The notes: generated by a model from the letters alone, not told the origin. Counted from the stretch's first letter, positions 24,906 through 34,479 are shown. The stretch is 64,000 nucleotides of DNA from Mesorhizobium sp. LHD-90 (GCF_030929505.1 NZ_JAVFVV010000009.1:124001-188000); one strand, 5' to 3'. Numbers and translations: made by a program.

Positions 24906-25826
24906 ATGTCCGAAATGACCACCTCCGAACGACGCGGCTACCAGCAGATTTGCGGCGCCAATGGTTTGATCATGGCGATCGCCTGCGACCAGCGCGGCGG
25001 CATCCGCAAGCTGCTCGCCGCGACGCCGGAGGAAGAGGCGAAAATCACCGACGGCATGCTGGGCGACACCAAGGCCGACGTGGTGCGCTATCTCGCCAGC
25101 CATGCGCCCTGCATATTGCTGGATGCGGTCTGCGCCGTGCCGCGCGTCGTCGACGAGGGCGTGCTGCTGCGCGACGTGGCGCTGCTGATCGGCCTCGACG
25201 CATCCGGTTACGACACCGACGACAACGGTTTCTGGCAGTCGCGGCTGACACCCGGCCTGACCGCGCGGCGCGTCCGCGAGTTGGGCGGCACCGGCGGCAA
25301 GATCATGGTCTATCTGCGCGCCGACCGGCCGGAAGCCAATCGCCACAACATGGCGATCATCGAGCAGTGCATCGCCGATTTCGCCCGCGAGGATCTGCTG
25401 CTGGTGGTGGAGTTTTTGACCTATGCACTGCCGGGCGAGGACAAGGCGGCCTATGCGGAAAAGTTCCCGGCGCTGATCGAGGGCGGTACGCGCCTTTGCC
25501 TCGATGCCGGCGCAAAAGTGCTGAAGCTACCTTATCCCGGCAGCGCGGAGTCCTGCGCGGCGATCACCGCCATGTGCGGCGCTGTGCCGTGGTCGGTGCT
25601 GTCGGCGGGCGTGGACCACGAGACCTTTCTCGGCCAGGTCGAGGTCGCCATGGCGAACGGCGCGGCGGGCGTCATCGCCGGCCGCGCGTTGTGGAAGGAT
25701 TGTGTTTCGCTCGACCGCGACCGCCAGCGCGAGTTGCTGGTCAGCCGGGCGGTGCCGCGGCTCAGGCAGATCCAGGCTGTGCTGGATCGCTATCCCCGCA
25801 ACCTGCCGCTCGGCGCGGCCGCCTGA
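24906..25826 (+). CDS. LacD-like class I aldolase (tagatose-bisphosphate aldolase family)
   Basis: A 306-residue TIM barrel. I-M-A-I-A-C-D-Q-R-G-G (about 22-32), G-K-I-M-V-Y-L-R-A-D and A-K-V-L-K-L-P-Y-P-G (the Schiff-base lysine) match the LacD/YihT group. It would cleave a ketose-1-phosphate or ketose bisphosphate to DHAP (dihydroxyacetone phosphate) and an aldehyde. The ATG at 24906 starts the conserved part; upstream ATGs would extend into the promoter. It heads a plus-strand operon of five genes with spacings from -4 to about 40 bases. Confidence 0.8.
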   Translation: MSEMTTSERRGYQQICGANGLIMAIACDQRGGIRKLLAATPEEEAKITDGMLGDTKADVVRYLASHAPCILLDAVCAVPRVVDEGVLLRDVALLIGLDASGYDTDDNGFWQSRLTPGLTARRVRELGGTGGKIMVYLRADRPEANRHNMAIIEQCIADFAREDLLLVVEFLTYALPGEDKAAYAEKFPALIEGGTRLCLDAGAKVLKLPYPGSAESCAAITAMCGAVPWSVLSAGVDHETFLGQVEVAMANGAAGVIAGRALWKDCVSLDRDRQRELLVSRAVPRLRQIQAVLDRYPRNLPLGAAA

Positions 25827-25831
25827 TCCAT

Positions 25832-26701
25832 ATGGCCACCGCCATCGGCGTCGACGTCGGCGGAACCCGCGTCCGCGTCGCGCGGGTCGATGCGGCCGGT
25901 CAGGTGCTGGTCCGGCTGGAACAGCCGACGGCTGGCGCGCCGGATTTGGTCTGCGCGCAGATCGAAGACCTCGTCCACGCCCTCGACGATGCGACGGTGG
26001 AAGCGGTCGGCATCGGTGTGCCGGGACGCGTCGATATCAGCCGCAACCGCATGATGTCCGGCGGCTACGTCGATCTCTCATCCATTGACCTAGGCAGTAT
26101 CCTTGCGAAAACCTTCGGGCGGCCGGTCGTGCTCGACAATGACGGCAACATGGCGCTTTACGCCGAACATGCCATCGGCGCTGCGCGGTCGGCCGGAACG
26201 GCGGTGATGTTCACCATCGGCACCGGCATCGGCGGCGCCGTCCTTGCTGACGGCAGGATCTTGCGGGGCAGGGCGGCCGCCGGCCAGCTCGGGCACCTGA
26301 CCGTCGACAGTAACGGTGCGCGCTGTCTGTGCGGACGGCGCGGCTGCGTCGAGACGACCAGTTCCGGCACCGCCCTGGCCGGCCATCTGGCTGCGGCGGG
26401 GCTGCCAGCGGCGACCTCCGTGGACAAGCTGCTCGAAGAGTCCCGCAATGCGTCCGCGGCTGCCGGGTCGGTGCTGGCCGCCTGGGCCGGGCCGATGCGG
26501 TTCGCCATCGATACGGCGATCGCCGCCTTCGATCCCGAAATGGTCGTTCTAGGCGGCGGCCTGGGTGCCGCGATGCACGAGGCCCTGGCGCAGATTCCAG
26601 ACGAAGCGGTGTGGTATCGCTGCCCCGTCGTGCCGGCGGCGCTGGGCGACCGCGCCGGCGTCATCGGCGCCGGCCTGGCGGCGCTGAGCCGGCAAGGATG
26701 A
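25832..26701 (+). CDS. ROK-family sugar kinase
   Basis: A 289-residue ASKHA-fold kinase. G-V-D-V-G-G-T-R-V (6-14) binds phosphate, V-L-D-N-D-G-N (about 97-103) carries the catalytic Asp, G-T-G-I-G-G-A-V follows, and C-L-C-G-R-R-G-C-V-E is the zinc site of the ROK family. It phosphorylates an aldose or ketose, probably the sugar handled by this operon. It starts five bases after the aldolase stop and ends four bases before the next gene. It may replace the broken ROK kinase at 20917. Confidence 0.88.
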   Translation: MATAIGVDVGGTRVRVARVDAAGQVLVRLEQPTAGAPDLVCAQIEDLVHALDDATVEAVGIGVPGRVDISRNRMMSGGYVDLSSIDLGSILAKTFGRPVVLDNDGNMALYAEHAIGAARSAGTAVMFTIGTGIGGAVLADGRILRGRAAAGQLGHLTVDSNGARCLCGRRGCVETTSSGTALAGHLAAAGLPAATSVDKLLEESRNASAAAGSVLAAWAGPMRFAIDTAIAAFDPEMVVLGGGLGAAMHEALAQIPDEAVWYRCPVVPAALGDRAGVIGAGLAALSRQG

Positions 26702-26705
26702 GCCG

Positions 26706-27233
26706 ATGAAGCGCGTGCTTCTGGTCAACGGTGTGCCGGCATCGGGAAAGAGCAGCGTCGCCCGCGTTCTGGCGCAGGCCGGCGGCTGGCCGCTGCTCAC
26801 GCTCGACACGGTCAAGGAGGCGTTGTTCGCGCATCTCGGAACCGGCGACCGCGACTACAACCGCCTGCTCGGCAAGGCCAGCTATCAGGCGATCTTTGCC
26901 CTCATCGGCGATTTTCCGGAAGGCAGCACGGCCGTGGTCGACGCCTGGTTCGGCTTCCAGCCGACCGATGTGCTGAACACCCATCTGGAGAAGGCAAAAA
27001 TATCCCGCGTCGCCGAGGTCTGGTGCCACGCGCCGCCGGCTGTGATCGGAAAACGCTACGGGTCCAGGCTGTCGAAGCGCCATGCCGGCCATCTCGGCGA
27101 GTCCTACGTGCCCGAACTGATCGAACTCGCCGGCCGCGCCGCCCCGCTTGGCGCCTGGCCGCTGTTTAGGGTAGACACGACGCGGCCGTTGGACCTTCCC
27201 GGGCTGATGGACTGGGTCGAGTCCCTCCAATAA
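26706..27233 (+). CDS. Small P-loop kinase of unknown substrate
   Basis: A 175-residue protein starting with V-N-G-V-P-A-S-G-K-S-S (8-18), an intact Walker A motif of the nucleoside/gluconate-type P-loop kinases. D-T-V-K-E-A-L-F near residue 34 and V-V-D-A-W-F-G near residue 80 are likely substrate and Walker B-like strands, and R-L-S-K-R-H-A-G-H could be the lid. It looks like a small-molecule kinase (AAA_33 type). In an operon with two other kinases its substrate is not obvious. Confidence 0.7.
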   Translation: MKRVLLVNGVPASGKSSVARVLAQAGGWPLLTLDTVKEALFAHLGTGDRDYNRLLGKASYQAIFALIGDFPEGSTAVVDAWFGFQPTDVLNTHLEKAKISRVAEVWCHAPPAVIGKRYGSRLSKRHAGHLGESYVPELIELAGRAAPLGAWPLFRVDTTRPLDLPGLMDWVESLQ

Positions 27234-27275
27234 CCGTCACCGCCACGCCGGCGTTCAGCAACAGAGTTCTTGGCG

Positions 27276-28274
27276 ATGCCCGCAGAGTCGATCGACACCC
27301 GGACCAGGCTGGCGCCCGATGCGCTCGGGCCCACCATCGTGGTTGGCGAGATTCTGGTGGAGATCATGGCCCGCACACGCGGCAACGGCTTTCTCGAGCC
27401 GATCAACCTGGTCGGTCCCTTTCCCAGCGGCGCGCCGGCGATCTTCATCGACCAATGCGCAAAGATCGGCGGGGCGGCGGGCATAATCGCCTCGGTCGGC
27501 GACGACGATTTCGGCCGCCTCAACGTCGAGCGGCTGCGCGCCGACGGCGCCGATGTCTCGGCGATCTCCGTAAATCCCGACTATCCGACCGGTAGCGCCT
27601 TCGTCCGCTACCGCGCCGACGGCTCGCGCGACTTCGTCTACAACATCGCCAAATCCGCGGCGGGGCTTCTGGCGTTGACGGCTGAAGCCAAAACCATGAT
27701 CGCGCGCGCCGGCCATTTGCATGTCATGGGCACGGCGCTGGCCATTCCCGAAGTCTGGGCGATCCTCGAGCACGCCATCGGCGTTATCAAGCGGCGCGGC
27801 GGCAGCATCTCGCTCGATCCGAACCTGCGCAAGGAACTGCTTGGCGGGCAGACCGAGGAGCGGTTCGCGAGACTGATCGAAGTTGCCGACCTGCTGCTGC
27901 CCTCCGGCGACGAGCTGTTCGTTGCCGCGCGGGCCGACGGCGAGGCGGCTGCAACGGCGGCCCTGTTCGCCAAGCATGCCACGGAGATCGTACTGAAACG
28001 CGGCGAGGCCGGCTCGACCTTCTTCGGCGCCGACGGTTTTCGCGTCGATTGCCCGGCCTTCGTGGTGGACGAGGTCGACCCGACGGGGGCCGGCGACTGT
28101 TTCGGCGGCGCCTATGTCGCCTGCCGGCGGCTTGGCATGCCGGCGGCGATCGCGCTGGACTACGCCAACGCCGCCGGCGCGCGCAACGTCGCGGTGCTTG
28201 GCCCCATGGAAGGCGCCGGTTCGCGGCAACAACTCGACGCATTCATCGCGACCACGCCGAGGCGCGGCGCATGA
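27276..28274 (+). CDS. PfkB-family carbohydrate kinase (tagatose/fructose kinase type)
   Basis: 332 residues from the ATG at 27276; a TTG six bases upstream is possible. [17 protein letters not shown] (PfkB signature 1 region), S-L-D-P-N-L-R and [14 protein letters not shown] (signature 2 with the catalytic Asp) are all present. With the KbaZ/GatZ partner coupled downstream (ATGA overlap), a tagatose-6-phosphate pathway is the best guess. Similar kinase-plus-GatZ pairs are known from Agrobacterium hexitol/tagatose catabolism. Confidence 0.82.
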   Translation: MPAESIDTRTRLAPDALGPTIVVGEILVEIMARTRGNGFLEPINLVGPFPSGAPAIFIDQCAKIGGAAGIIASVGDDDFGRLNVERLRADGADVSAISVNPDYPTGSAFVRYRADGSRDFVYNIAKSAAGLLALTAEAKTMIARAGHLHVMGTALAIPEVWAILEHAIGVIKRRGGSISLDPNLRKELLGGQTEERFARLIEVADLLLPSGDELFVAARADGEAAATAALFAKHATEIVLKRGEAGSTFFGADGFRVDCPAFVVDEVDPTGAGDCFGGAYVACRRLGMPAAIALDYANAAGARNVAVLGPMEGAGSRQQLDAFIATTPRRGA

Positions 28275-29551
28275 AAATTCTGATGGACCTTGCCGCCTCG
28301 CGCCGCAACGGCTCGCCGAAGGGAATTGTCTCGGTCTGTTCCGCGCATCCGCTGGTGATCCGCGCTGCGGCCCGCAATGCCGCGAAACATGACGACACGC
28401 TGCTGATCGAGGCGACCTGCAACCAGGTCAACCAGTTTGGCGGCTATACCGGCATGCAGCCGGCGGATTTCGTCGCGCTGGTCAACCGCATCGCGACGGA
28501 GGAGCGACTGCCGGGCGAGCGCATCATTTTTGGCGGCGACCATCTCGGTCCGAATCCGTGGCGCAAGGAAAGCGCCGACAGCGCCCTGGAGAAGGCTGAA
28601 GCCATGGTGGCCGCCTATGTCGCGGCGGGTTTCCGAAAAATCCATCTCGACGCCTCGATGGGCTGCGCCGGCGAGCCGGCCGCACTCGACGACGCCACCA
28701 CCGCCACGCGTGCCGCGCGCCTGGCTCGGGCAGCCGAGGACGCAGCGGCTTCGACCGGTGGGCCGATGCCGGTCTACATCATCGGTACCGAAGTGCCTCC
28801 GCCCGGCGGCGCCGACCATGCGATCGGCGCGCTTGAACCGACCGGCCCGGCCGCGGCGCGGCGGACGATCGAGATCCATCGCACGATCTTTGTCGAAAAC
28901 GGTTTGCACCAGGCGTTCTCACGGGTCATCGCGCTCGCCGTGCAACCCGGCGTCGAGTTCGGCAACGAGAACGTCGTGCTTTACGACCGCGCCAAGGCGT
29001 CCGGCCTGACGCGCCTGCTCGATGCGGTCCCGCAATTCGTCTACGAGGCGCATTCGACCGACTACCAGGGCCGTGCGCCGCTCCGCCAGCTCGTCGAGGA
29101 CGGCTTTCCGATCCTCAAGGTCGGGCCGGAACTGACCTTCGTGCTGCGCGAGGCGCTGTATGGGTTGGATCTCGTGGCTTCCGACCTTGTGCCGGACTAT
29201 GGCGAGCGTCCGCTGTATCATGCCATGGAGCGGCTGATGCTGGCTCTGCCCGGCCATTGGCAGGGGCACTATCACGGTCCGCCGGGCGAACGGCGGTTGC
29301 AGCGCCATTATTCCTATTCCGACCGTATCCGTTACTATTGGAACCAGCCCGAGGCGGAGGCCGCGGTTGCGCGGTTGCTCGACGCCTTGCGCGGTAGGAA
29401 CGTTCCGGCGACGCTGATGCGGCAGCATCTCCCCGCGTTCTCGGATTTCGCGGGCAGGGCGCTCGATCCCGAGAGTCTGCTGGTGGCCGCGGTTCAGCGC
29501 GCACTCGACGACTATCGTTTTGCTTGTATGGGTGAGGTGGCTGCAAGCTGA
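28271..29551 (+). CDS. KbaZ/GatZ-family protein (tagatose-bisphosphate aldolase subunit / tagatose-6-phosphate epimerase family)
   Basis: A 426-residue COG4573 protein. [17 protein letters not shown] (47-63), [19 protein letters not shown] and [10 protein letters not shown] are its diagnostic blocks. In enterics GatZ/KbaZ stabilise a class II aldolase (GatY/KbaY), but no such partner is in this window. Some stand-alone rhizobial members are reported to be tagatose-6-phosphate 4-epimerases, which would fit a kinase-epimerase route to fructose-6-phosphate. The ATG overlaps the kinase stop. Confidence 0.85.
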   Translation: MKILMDLAASRRNGSPKGIVSVCSAHPLVIRAAARNAAKHDDTLLIEATCNQVNQFGGYTGMQPADFVALVNRIATEERLPGERIIFGGDHLGPNPWRKESADSALEKAEAMVAAYVAAGFRKIHLDASMGCAGEPAALDDATTATRAARLARAAEDAAASTGGPMPVYIIGTEVPPPGGADHAIGALEPTGPAAARRTIEIHRTIFVENGLHQAFSRVIALAVQPGVEFGNENVVLYDRAKASGLTRLLDAVPQFVYEAHSTDYQGRAPLRQLVEDGFPILKVGPELTFVLREALYGLDLVASDLVPDYGERPLYHAMERLMLALPGHWQGHYHGPPGERRLQRHYSYSDRIRYYWNQPEAEAAVARLLDALRGRNVPATLMRQHLPAFSDFAGRALDPESLLVAAVQRALDDYRFACMGEVAAS

Positions 29552-29598
29552 CGGCAGCAGGAACCGGCCGCGGCAGAAAATGCGCCGAGGTAACCTTA

Positions 29599-29638
29599 AA
29601 GTTTACACCCGTAAATTTATTCTGACCGTTGTAAACTT
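29599..29638. promoter_or_regulatory. Operator region in front of the LacI gene
   Basis: TTTAC-ACCC-GTAAA (29602-29615) has the same arms and spacing as the site at 34480. An 8-base inverted repeat AAGTTTAC (29599-29606) / GTAAACTT (29631-29638) includes it. GTAAATTT at 29611 also recurs at 24816. It is about 45 bases before the regulator start, so autoregulation is likely. Confidence 0.65.
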
Positions 29639-29681
29639 ACGAGGCGACTGTTAGTCAGATGGGACAGCCGGAATCCAAGCC

Positions 29682-30707
29682 TTGCAATCGAAGAAGATCG
29701 GCACGATGGAAGAGTTTGCGCAGGCGGTCGGCCTGTCGCGGCCGACCGTTTCGAAATTCTTCCAGGATCCGATGTCCGTCCGCCCCAAGACGCGGGCCAG
29801 GATCGAGGCCGTCCTCAAGAAATCGGGATTCCGGCCGAACCTCTTCGCCGTGAACCTGAACCGGCGCAGGTCCAAGATCATCGGATTGATCATCCCCGAT
29901 CCCACCGACCCGTTCTACATGACGCTGGCGCAGCGCGTGGAGACCGAGGCGACCAATGCGGGCTACCTTGCCCTGGTGCTGAGTTCCAACGGGCGCCCGG
30001 AGATCGAGGCGCGCGCCATCGAGACGATCACCGCGCTCAACGTCGCTGGAGCCCTTATCGCGCCGCTGGGCGAGACGTCGCACCGTGCACAGTTGAAGAG
30101 CCTGGCGCGCGAGACGCCCTTGATCTTCGTCGATGCTCCGCTCGATGAAGACGGTCCCTTCGTCGGCACCGACAACCATCAGACCATTCCGCTCATCACC
30201 GAATATCTGTGCCGGTCGGGCGAGCCGCCGACCTATCTGGAAATGCCCCGCACCAACAGGAATTCCTCCGACCGGCGCGCCGCCTATACCGCCACGATGG
30301 ATCGGCTCGGGCTGGAGCCGTGCTATGCCGGCGTGCCGGCGTCGGACTGGGATTTCGAGAGGGTGGCGTTCGAAGAGACCGCGCGCATCCTGCGCGAGGG
30401 CGGTTTTGCCACCCGCACCGTGCTCTGCCCCAACGATCGCATGGCCCTCGGCGTGCTTGCTGCCATGTACGAGGCGGGGCTGAAGGTCGGCTACGGTCCG
30501 GACTGCGACTACCGCGTCGCCGGCCATGACAACCAGCGATTCAGCGCCTACACGGCGCCGCCGCTGACGACGGTCGCGCAGGACTGCGACGAGATGGGAC
30601 GGGTCGCCGTCCGCATGCTGCTGGATCATATCGCCGGCGACGATCAGGTTGCCGGCGGCCAAAAGATCCTGCTGGCCGGTGCGCTGGTGCTGCGCAAGTC
30701 GGCCTGA
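29682..30707 (+). CDS. LacI-family transcription repressor
   Basis: A 341-residue regulator starting with TTG at 29682 (GGAA upstream). The helix-turn-helix is at 7-30 (T-M-E-E-F-A-Q-A-V-G-L-S-R-P-T-V-S-K-F-F), though the first residues are less standard than in LacI. The hinge and the start of the periplasmic-type ligand domain follow (K-I-I-G-L-I-I-P-D-P-T-D-P-F-Y). C-P-N-D-R-M-A-L-G and V-A-G-H-D-N lie in the second lobe. Matching palindromes at 24815, 29602 and 34480 suggest it controls the aldolase operon, itself and the importer. Confidence 0.88.
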   Translation: MQSKKIGTMEEFAQAVGLSRPTVSKFFQDPMSVRPKTRARIEAVLKKSGFRPNLFAVNLNRRRSKIIGLIIPDPTDPFYMTLAQRVETEATNAGYLALVLSSNGRPEIEARAIETITALNVAGALIAPLGETSHRAQLKSLARETPLIFVDAPLDEDGPFVGTDNHQTIPLITEYLCRSGEPPTYLEMPRTNRNSSDRRAAYTATMDRLGLEPCYAGVPASDWDFERVAFEETARILREGGFATRTVLCPNDRMALGVLAAMYEAGLKVGYGPDCDYRVAGHDNQRFSAYTAPPLTTVAQDCDEMGRVAVRMLLDHIAGDDQVAGGQKILLAGALVLRKSA

Positions 30708-30770
30708 CGCGACGTTCGCCGGCCAGACGGCAGGTATGGATCGGGGGCGAGATCGAGAGGGGAGTCAGAC

Positions 30771-31499
30771 ATGCATCAATCGGTTTCAGGGAAGGTTGCG
30801 CTCGTCACTGGCGCCAGTTCGGGCATCGGGCGCGCCGCCGCACTGGCGCTCGCCGAGGAAGGAGCGGATCTGGTACTGGTTGGGCGCTCGGCGGACCGCC
30901 TGGAGGCGGTGGCGGCAAATGCCGGCGGCAAGGCGTTGGTCCTGCCGGCGGACCTTTCACGCTCGGCCGATGTCGATCGGGTCGTCGCCGACGCCCTCGC
31001 CCGCTTCGGCCGGATCGACATCCTGCTTGCAAATGCCGGGCTCTACATCCCGGGAGATGTCGTCGACGGCGACGCGGACGCATGGGACACAATGTTGTCC
31101 GTCAACGTCAACAGCGTGTTTCGGCTGGTACGTGCCGTCCTGCCGGGCATGATCGCGCGCAGAAGCGGCGACGTGATCGTTACCTCGTCGATTTCCGGGC
31201 ATCAGGCCCTTCATTGGGAACCGGTCTATTCGGCCTCCAAACATGCGATCCAGTCCTTCGTGCACGGATTGCGCAGGCAGGTGGCTCCGCACAACATCCG
31301 CGTCGGAGCGGTGGCGCCCGGCGTCGTGCTCAACGAGCTGTGGGGCTACCACGATCCGGCCGCGATCGAAGCCAAGGCCGAGGCGCATGAAGGGCTTCGC
31401 TCGGAAGACGTGGCCGACGCGATCCTATACATGCTGACGCGACCGGCCAACGTCACCATCCGCGACCTGGTAATCCTGCCCCAGAACCAGGATATCTGA
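30771..31499 (+). CDS. Short-chain dehydrogenase (polyol dehydrogenase type)
   Basis: A 242-residue SDR. T-G-A-S-S-G-I-G-R (15-23), L-A-N-A-G-L-Y near residue 86, the catalytic serine in T-S-S-I-S-G-H and Y-S-A-S-K (Tyr-x3-Lys) are present. Ribitol, sorbitol or galactitol dehydrogenases belong to this group, so it could feed a ketose to the PfkB kinase. It is 63 bases after the LacI gene in the same direction and convergent with the importer ATPase. Confidence 0.83.
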   Translation: MHQSVSGKVALVTGASSGIGRAAALALAEEGADLVLVGRSADRLEAVAANAGGKALVLPADLSRSADVDRVVADALARFGRIDILLANAGLYIPGDVVDGDADAWDTMLSVNVNSVFRLVRAVLPGMIARRSGDVIVTSSISGHQALHWEPVYSASKHAIQSFVHGLRRQVAPHNIRVGAVAPGVVLNELWGYHDPAAIEAKAEAHEGLRSEDVADAILYMLTRPANVTIRDLVILPQNQDI

Positions 31500-31533
31500 A
31501 CCGCGGAACGGGCGCGTCCGCCGAGGCCCGCGC

Positions 31534-32295
31534 CTATTTTCCGACCATCAGCCTGACGATCTCGTCGCCCGTCGTCTCCGTCGGTATGCGCTCGCCGGCA
31601 TTCTCGCCGCGCCGGAACACCACGATGCGGTCGGCGACCTCAAAAATGTCGCGCAGATTGTGCGAGATGAAGATGACCCCCTTGCCCGCGGCCTTCAGCG
31701 ACTGGATCAGCGACATGACCTTGCGCTGCTCGGGCACGCCAAGCGCCGCCGTCGGCTCGTCCATGATCACCAGGCGCGCATTCCAGTACATCGCCCGGCC
31801 GATCGCCACCGCCTGCCTTTGCCCGCCCGAGAACGCCGCCACAGGCGCATCGAGCCGGTCGACGTGGAAGTCGAGGCGATGCATCGTCTCGCGCGCCGCC
31901 TCGGCCATCTTCTTGCGATCGAGGATCGGCAGGAAGCCGAACAGTTTTGTCATCGGCTCGCGGCCCAGGAAGATGTTGGCGCCGATAGACAGATTGTCGG
32001 CGAGCGCGAGGTCCTGGTAGATCGTCTCGATGCCGTTGTCGCGGGCCTCCTCGGGGGTCGAGAATGCCACCCGCTTGCCGTCGAGCAGTATGTCGCCCTC
32101 CTCGTAGCCGAAGACGCCCGAGATCGCCTTGATCACGGTGGACTTGCCGGCGCCGTTGTCGCCGGCCAGCGCAACGACCTCGCCCGGGAGTACATCGAGC
32201 GAGACGCGGTTCAGGGCCTGCACGCCGCCAAAATGTTTGGAGACGTTGCGGACCGAAAGAATGGGAGCCTGTTCACTCAACCTGCCGCCCTCCAA
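31534..32295 (-). CDS. Single-domain sugar ABC transporter ATPase, FrcA type
   Basis: A 253-residue ATPase with one nucleotide-binding domain. Walker A G-D-N-G-A-G-K-S-T (43-51), Q-loop Y-Q-D-L-A-L-A, signature F-S-G-G-Q-R-Q-A-V and Walker B V-I-M-D-E-P-T-A-A are intact. Most Rbs-type ATPases are double; single-domain ones occur in the fructose (Frc) systems of rhizobia. The ATG at 32295 lies 23 bases inside the permease gene; a TTG at 32280 is an alternative start. Confidence 0.88.
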   Translation of the reverse strand: MEGGRLSEQAPILSVRNVSKHFGGVQALNRVSLDVLPGEVVALAGDNGAGKSTVIKAISGVFGYEEGDILLDGKRVAFSTPEEARDNGIETIYQDLALADNLSIGANIFLGREPMTKLFGFLPILDRKKMAEAARETMHRLDFHVDRLDAPVAAFSGGQRQAVAIGRAMYWNARLVIMDEPTAALGVPEQRKVMSLIQSLKAAGKGVIFISHNLRDIFEVADRIVVFRRGENAGERIPTETTGDEIVRLMVGK

Positions 32296-33319
32296 TGAAC
32301 CGCCGCTGCGCCTGGTCTACCAGAACCGAGATGATGATGACGAGACCGACTGCGATGAACTGCCAGAACGGCTCCACGTTGACGAAGACAAGTCCGTAGT
32401 CGATGACCGCGATCACCAGCGCGCCGGCGACGGTGCCCCAGATAGTGCCCGAGCCTCCGAAAAGGCTGGCGCCGCCGATCACCACCGCGGCAATCGAGAG
32501 CAGCAGGAGCGGTTCGCCGGCCTGTGGCGCGCCGGCCGAGAAGCGGCCGGTGTATAGGACGCCTGCGATGCCGGCCATCACCGCCGACAGGACATAAATC
32601 TTGATCGTCAGCCGCTTGACGTTGATGCCGGCACGGCTGGCGGCGGCCTTGCTGGCGCCGAGCGCGTAGGTGTGCTGGCCGAAACGGGTCTGCGACAGGA
32701 TGTAGTGCAGAACGAGGCAGCAGATCACCGCCAATATCACGAGGACCGGCAGTCCGAGCACCCGGTCGTTGCCGACCGACGAGTACCAGCGGTTGGATAT
32801 GGCGATGGTCATGCCGCCGGCGATCAGGTAGGCGGCGCCGCGCGCCACGCCGTACATGCCGAGCGTGCCGATGAACGGCGGCACCTTGAGAAACGCGATC
32901 AGCCAGCCGTTGACGAGTCCCGGGATCGCCGCCATGCCGACACCGGCCGAAACGCCAACGAGCATTGCGGCGAGTGGCGGCAGCCCCAGTTGCTGGGCGG
33001 CCCAGTTCGCGGTGTGGGCGGCGATCACCGACGCGAACCCCATCACGAAGCCCAGCGACAGGTCGATGCCGGCGGAGATGATGACGAAGGTCTGGCCCAG
33101 CGCCAGGATCAATGGCGCCGCCGCGGCGACAGAGATGGCGCGCAAATTGTAGGTGTTGAAGAGGAAGGTCGCGCCGTAGGCGATCTGCGACCAGATCTCG
33201 AAGAACAGCACGAGGACAGCCAGGAAGATCCAGGCGCGCTGCTCGGCGATGACGAGCAAAATCCTTCGCCAGCGGGTCAACGGCACGCCCGTGCCGGCCA
33301 ATGTCGTTGCGGTCGCCAT
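32273..33319 (-). CDS. Rbs/Frc-type sugar ABC transporter permease
   Basis: A 348-residue membrane protein from the ATG at 33319, which has a GGGGAGG ribosome site; the frame opens 54 bases further up without one. G-Q-T-F-V-I-I-S-A-G-I-D-L-S-L (about 75-89) is the family hallmark, and S-A-V-M-A-G-I-A-G-V-L and I-G-G-A-S-L-F-G-G-S-G-T follow. One permease only, so it probably forms a homodimer, unlike the importer at 5055-6988. Confidence 0.9.
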   Translation of the reverse strand: MATATTLAGTGVPLTRWRRILLVIAEQRAWIFLAVLVLFFEIWSQIAYGATFLFNTYNLRAISVAAAAPLILALGQTFVIISAGIDLSLGFVMGFASVIAAHTANWAAQQLGLPPLAAMLVGVSAGVGMAAIPGLVNGWLIAFLKVPPFIGTLGMYGVARGAAYLIAGGMTIAISNRWYSSVGNDRVLGLPVLVILAVICCLVLHYILSQTRFGQHTYALGASKAAASRAGINVKRLTIKIYVLSAVMAGIAGVLYTGRFSAGAPQAGEPLLLLSIAAVVIGGASLFGGSGTIWGTVAGALVIAVIDYGLVFVNVEPFWQFIAVGLVIIISVLVDQAQRRFIGGRQVE

Positions 33320-33341
33320 AATCCTCCCCGTCTCAAAAGCT

Positions 33342-33390
33342 CCGGCCGCCGCTGTTGGCGGCGACCGGGTCAAGGACCATTCCCGGTCCT
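33342..33390 (-). terminator. Tandem hairpins after the binding-protein gene
   Basis: The first is AGGACC/GGTCCT (33373-33378 with 33385-33390), overlapping the stop codon of the binding-protein gene. The second has arms CCGG-C-CGCCGC and GCGGCG-A-CCGG (33342-33352 with 33358-33368) around a 5-base loop, with one mismatch. They sit between the binding protein and permease genes, where they may limit read-through or protect the upstream message. Confidence 0.55.
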
Positions 33391-34378
33391 ACTCGCTCTT
33401 GTAGAGATACCGGTTGACGTTCGGATCGTCGATGTTGGCCGCCGTCATGACGGTGAAGCCCGTGCCGATATGCGTCGGGACCGGATTGCCGGTGGCATGG
33501 GCGTAGCCGGCCATGAAGCCGAAATAGCCGATTTCCGCCGGATGCTGGGCGATGGTCAGCTCGAAGGTTCCGTCCTTGAGCTGCTCGACGATCGATTCCG
33601 GCGCATCGAAACCGGCCATCTTGACCTTGCCGGCGACGCCCGCCTGCTTGGCGCCGTTGGCGGTGCCGCCGGCCGAGAACAGGTTCGCGCCGAACACGCC
33701 GGCGAGGTCGGGCACGCGGCCGAGCACGGCCTGGAACTGCGCGGCCGCCTTGTTGGCGTCGTCGTCGTTGAACTGCGTCTCCAGGATCTCGATGTCCTTG
33801 TGCTGGGCCATTTCCAACTTGAAGCCTTCCTCACGCTGGTCGGTGGTCGAGATGCCCGGCTTGACGTTGGAGACGTAGACCTTGCCCTTCTCGCCGATCG
33901 CCGTTGCGAGCGCGCGCGCCGCCATGCGGCCGCCGAGCACGTTGTCGGAGGCGACATAGGAAATCGGGAAATCGGCGTCGCCGGCGCCGGTCTGGAACAC
34001 GCCGTTGCCGATGAAGGTGTCGACGCAGACGACCGCGATGCCCGCTTCGTGCGCCTTGCGCAGCGGCTCGATCATCTGGGTCTTGTCGTTGGGCGCGATC
34101 AGGATGGCGGCAGGCTTCTTGGCGATGACCGCTTCCAGGATCGGCACCTGGAGCGACACGTTCCATTCCGCCGCGCCCTGATAGATCAGTTGCGCGCCGA
34201 CCGCCTCGGCCGCGGCCTGGGCGCCCTTGTGCATGGTGACGTAGAAGCCGTCGGCGGTCAGGCCGGGGATCAGGGCGATCGTCGGCTTGTCCTGGGCCGA
34301 AGCCCGTCCCGCGGTCAGAATCGCCGGCGCGGCAAGGCCGGCGGCTCCCATAAATTTAACGAATGAGCGACGCTCCAT
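33389..34378 (-). CDS. Periplasmic sugar-binding protein, Frc/Rbs type, with twin-arginine-like signal
   Basis: A 329-residue protein from the ATG at 34378, preceded by GGGAGGAG. The signal M-E-R-R-S-F-V-K-F-M contains R-R-S-F-V-K, a twin-arginine-type motif, followed by a mildly hydrophobic stretch cut after R-A-S-A near residue 28. The mature part has T-I-A-L-I-P-G, A-I-L-I-A-P-N-D-K-T and D-A-P-E-S of the type I binding-protein fold. Export folded through Tat is unusual but known for some sugar-binding proteins. It heads the three-gene importer operon behind an operator at 34480. Confidence 0.87.
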   Translation of the reverse strand: MERRSFVKFMGAAGLAAPAILTAGRASAQDKPTIALIPGLTADGFYVTMHKGAQAAAEAVGAQLIYQGAAEWNVSLQVPILEAVIAKKPAAILIAPNDKTQMIEPLRKAHEAGIAVVCVDTFIGNGVFQTGAGDADFPISYVASDNVLGGRMAARALATAIGEKGKVYVSNVKPGISTTDQREEGFKLEMAQHKDIEILETQFNDDDANKAAAQFQAVLGRVPDLAGVFGANLFSAGGTANGAKQAGVAGKVKMAGFDAPESIVEQLKDGTFELTIAQHPAEIGYFGFMAGYAHATGNPVPTHIGTGFTVMTAANIDDPNVNRYLYKSE

Positions 34379-34479
34379 TTGCAGTTCTCCTCCCGAGTGA
34401 AAACCATAGGAACAAGGCCAAGGCAGGCCGTCCCCGAGAATGAGGATTGCAATATTCTTAATCTTCGTCAACTCTATTT

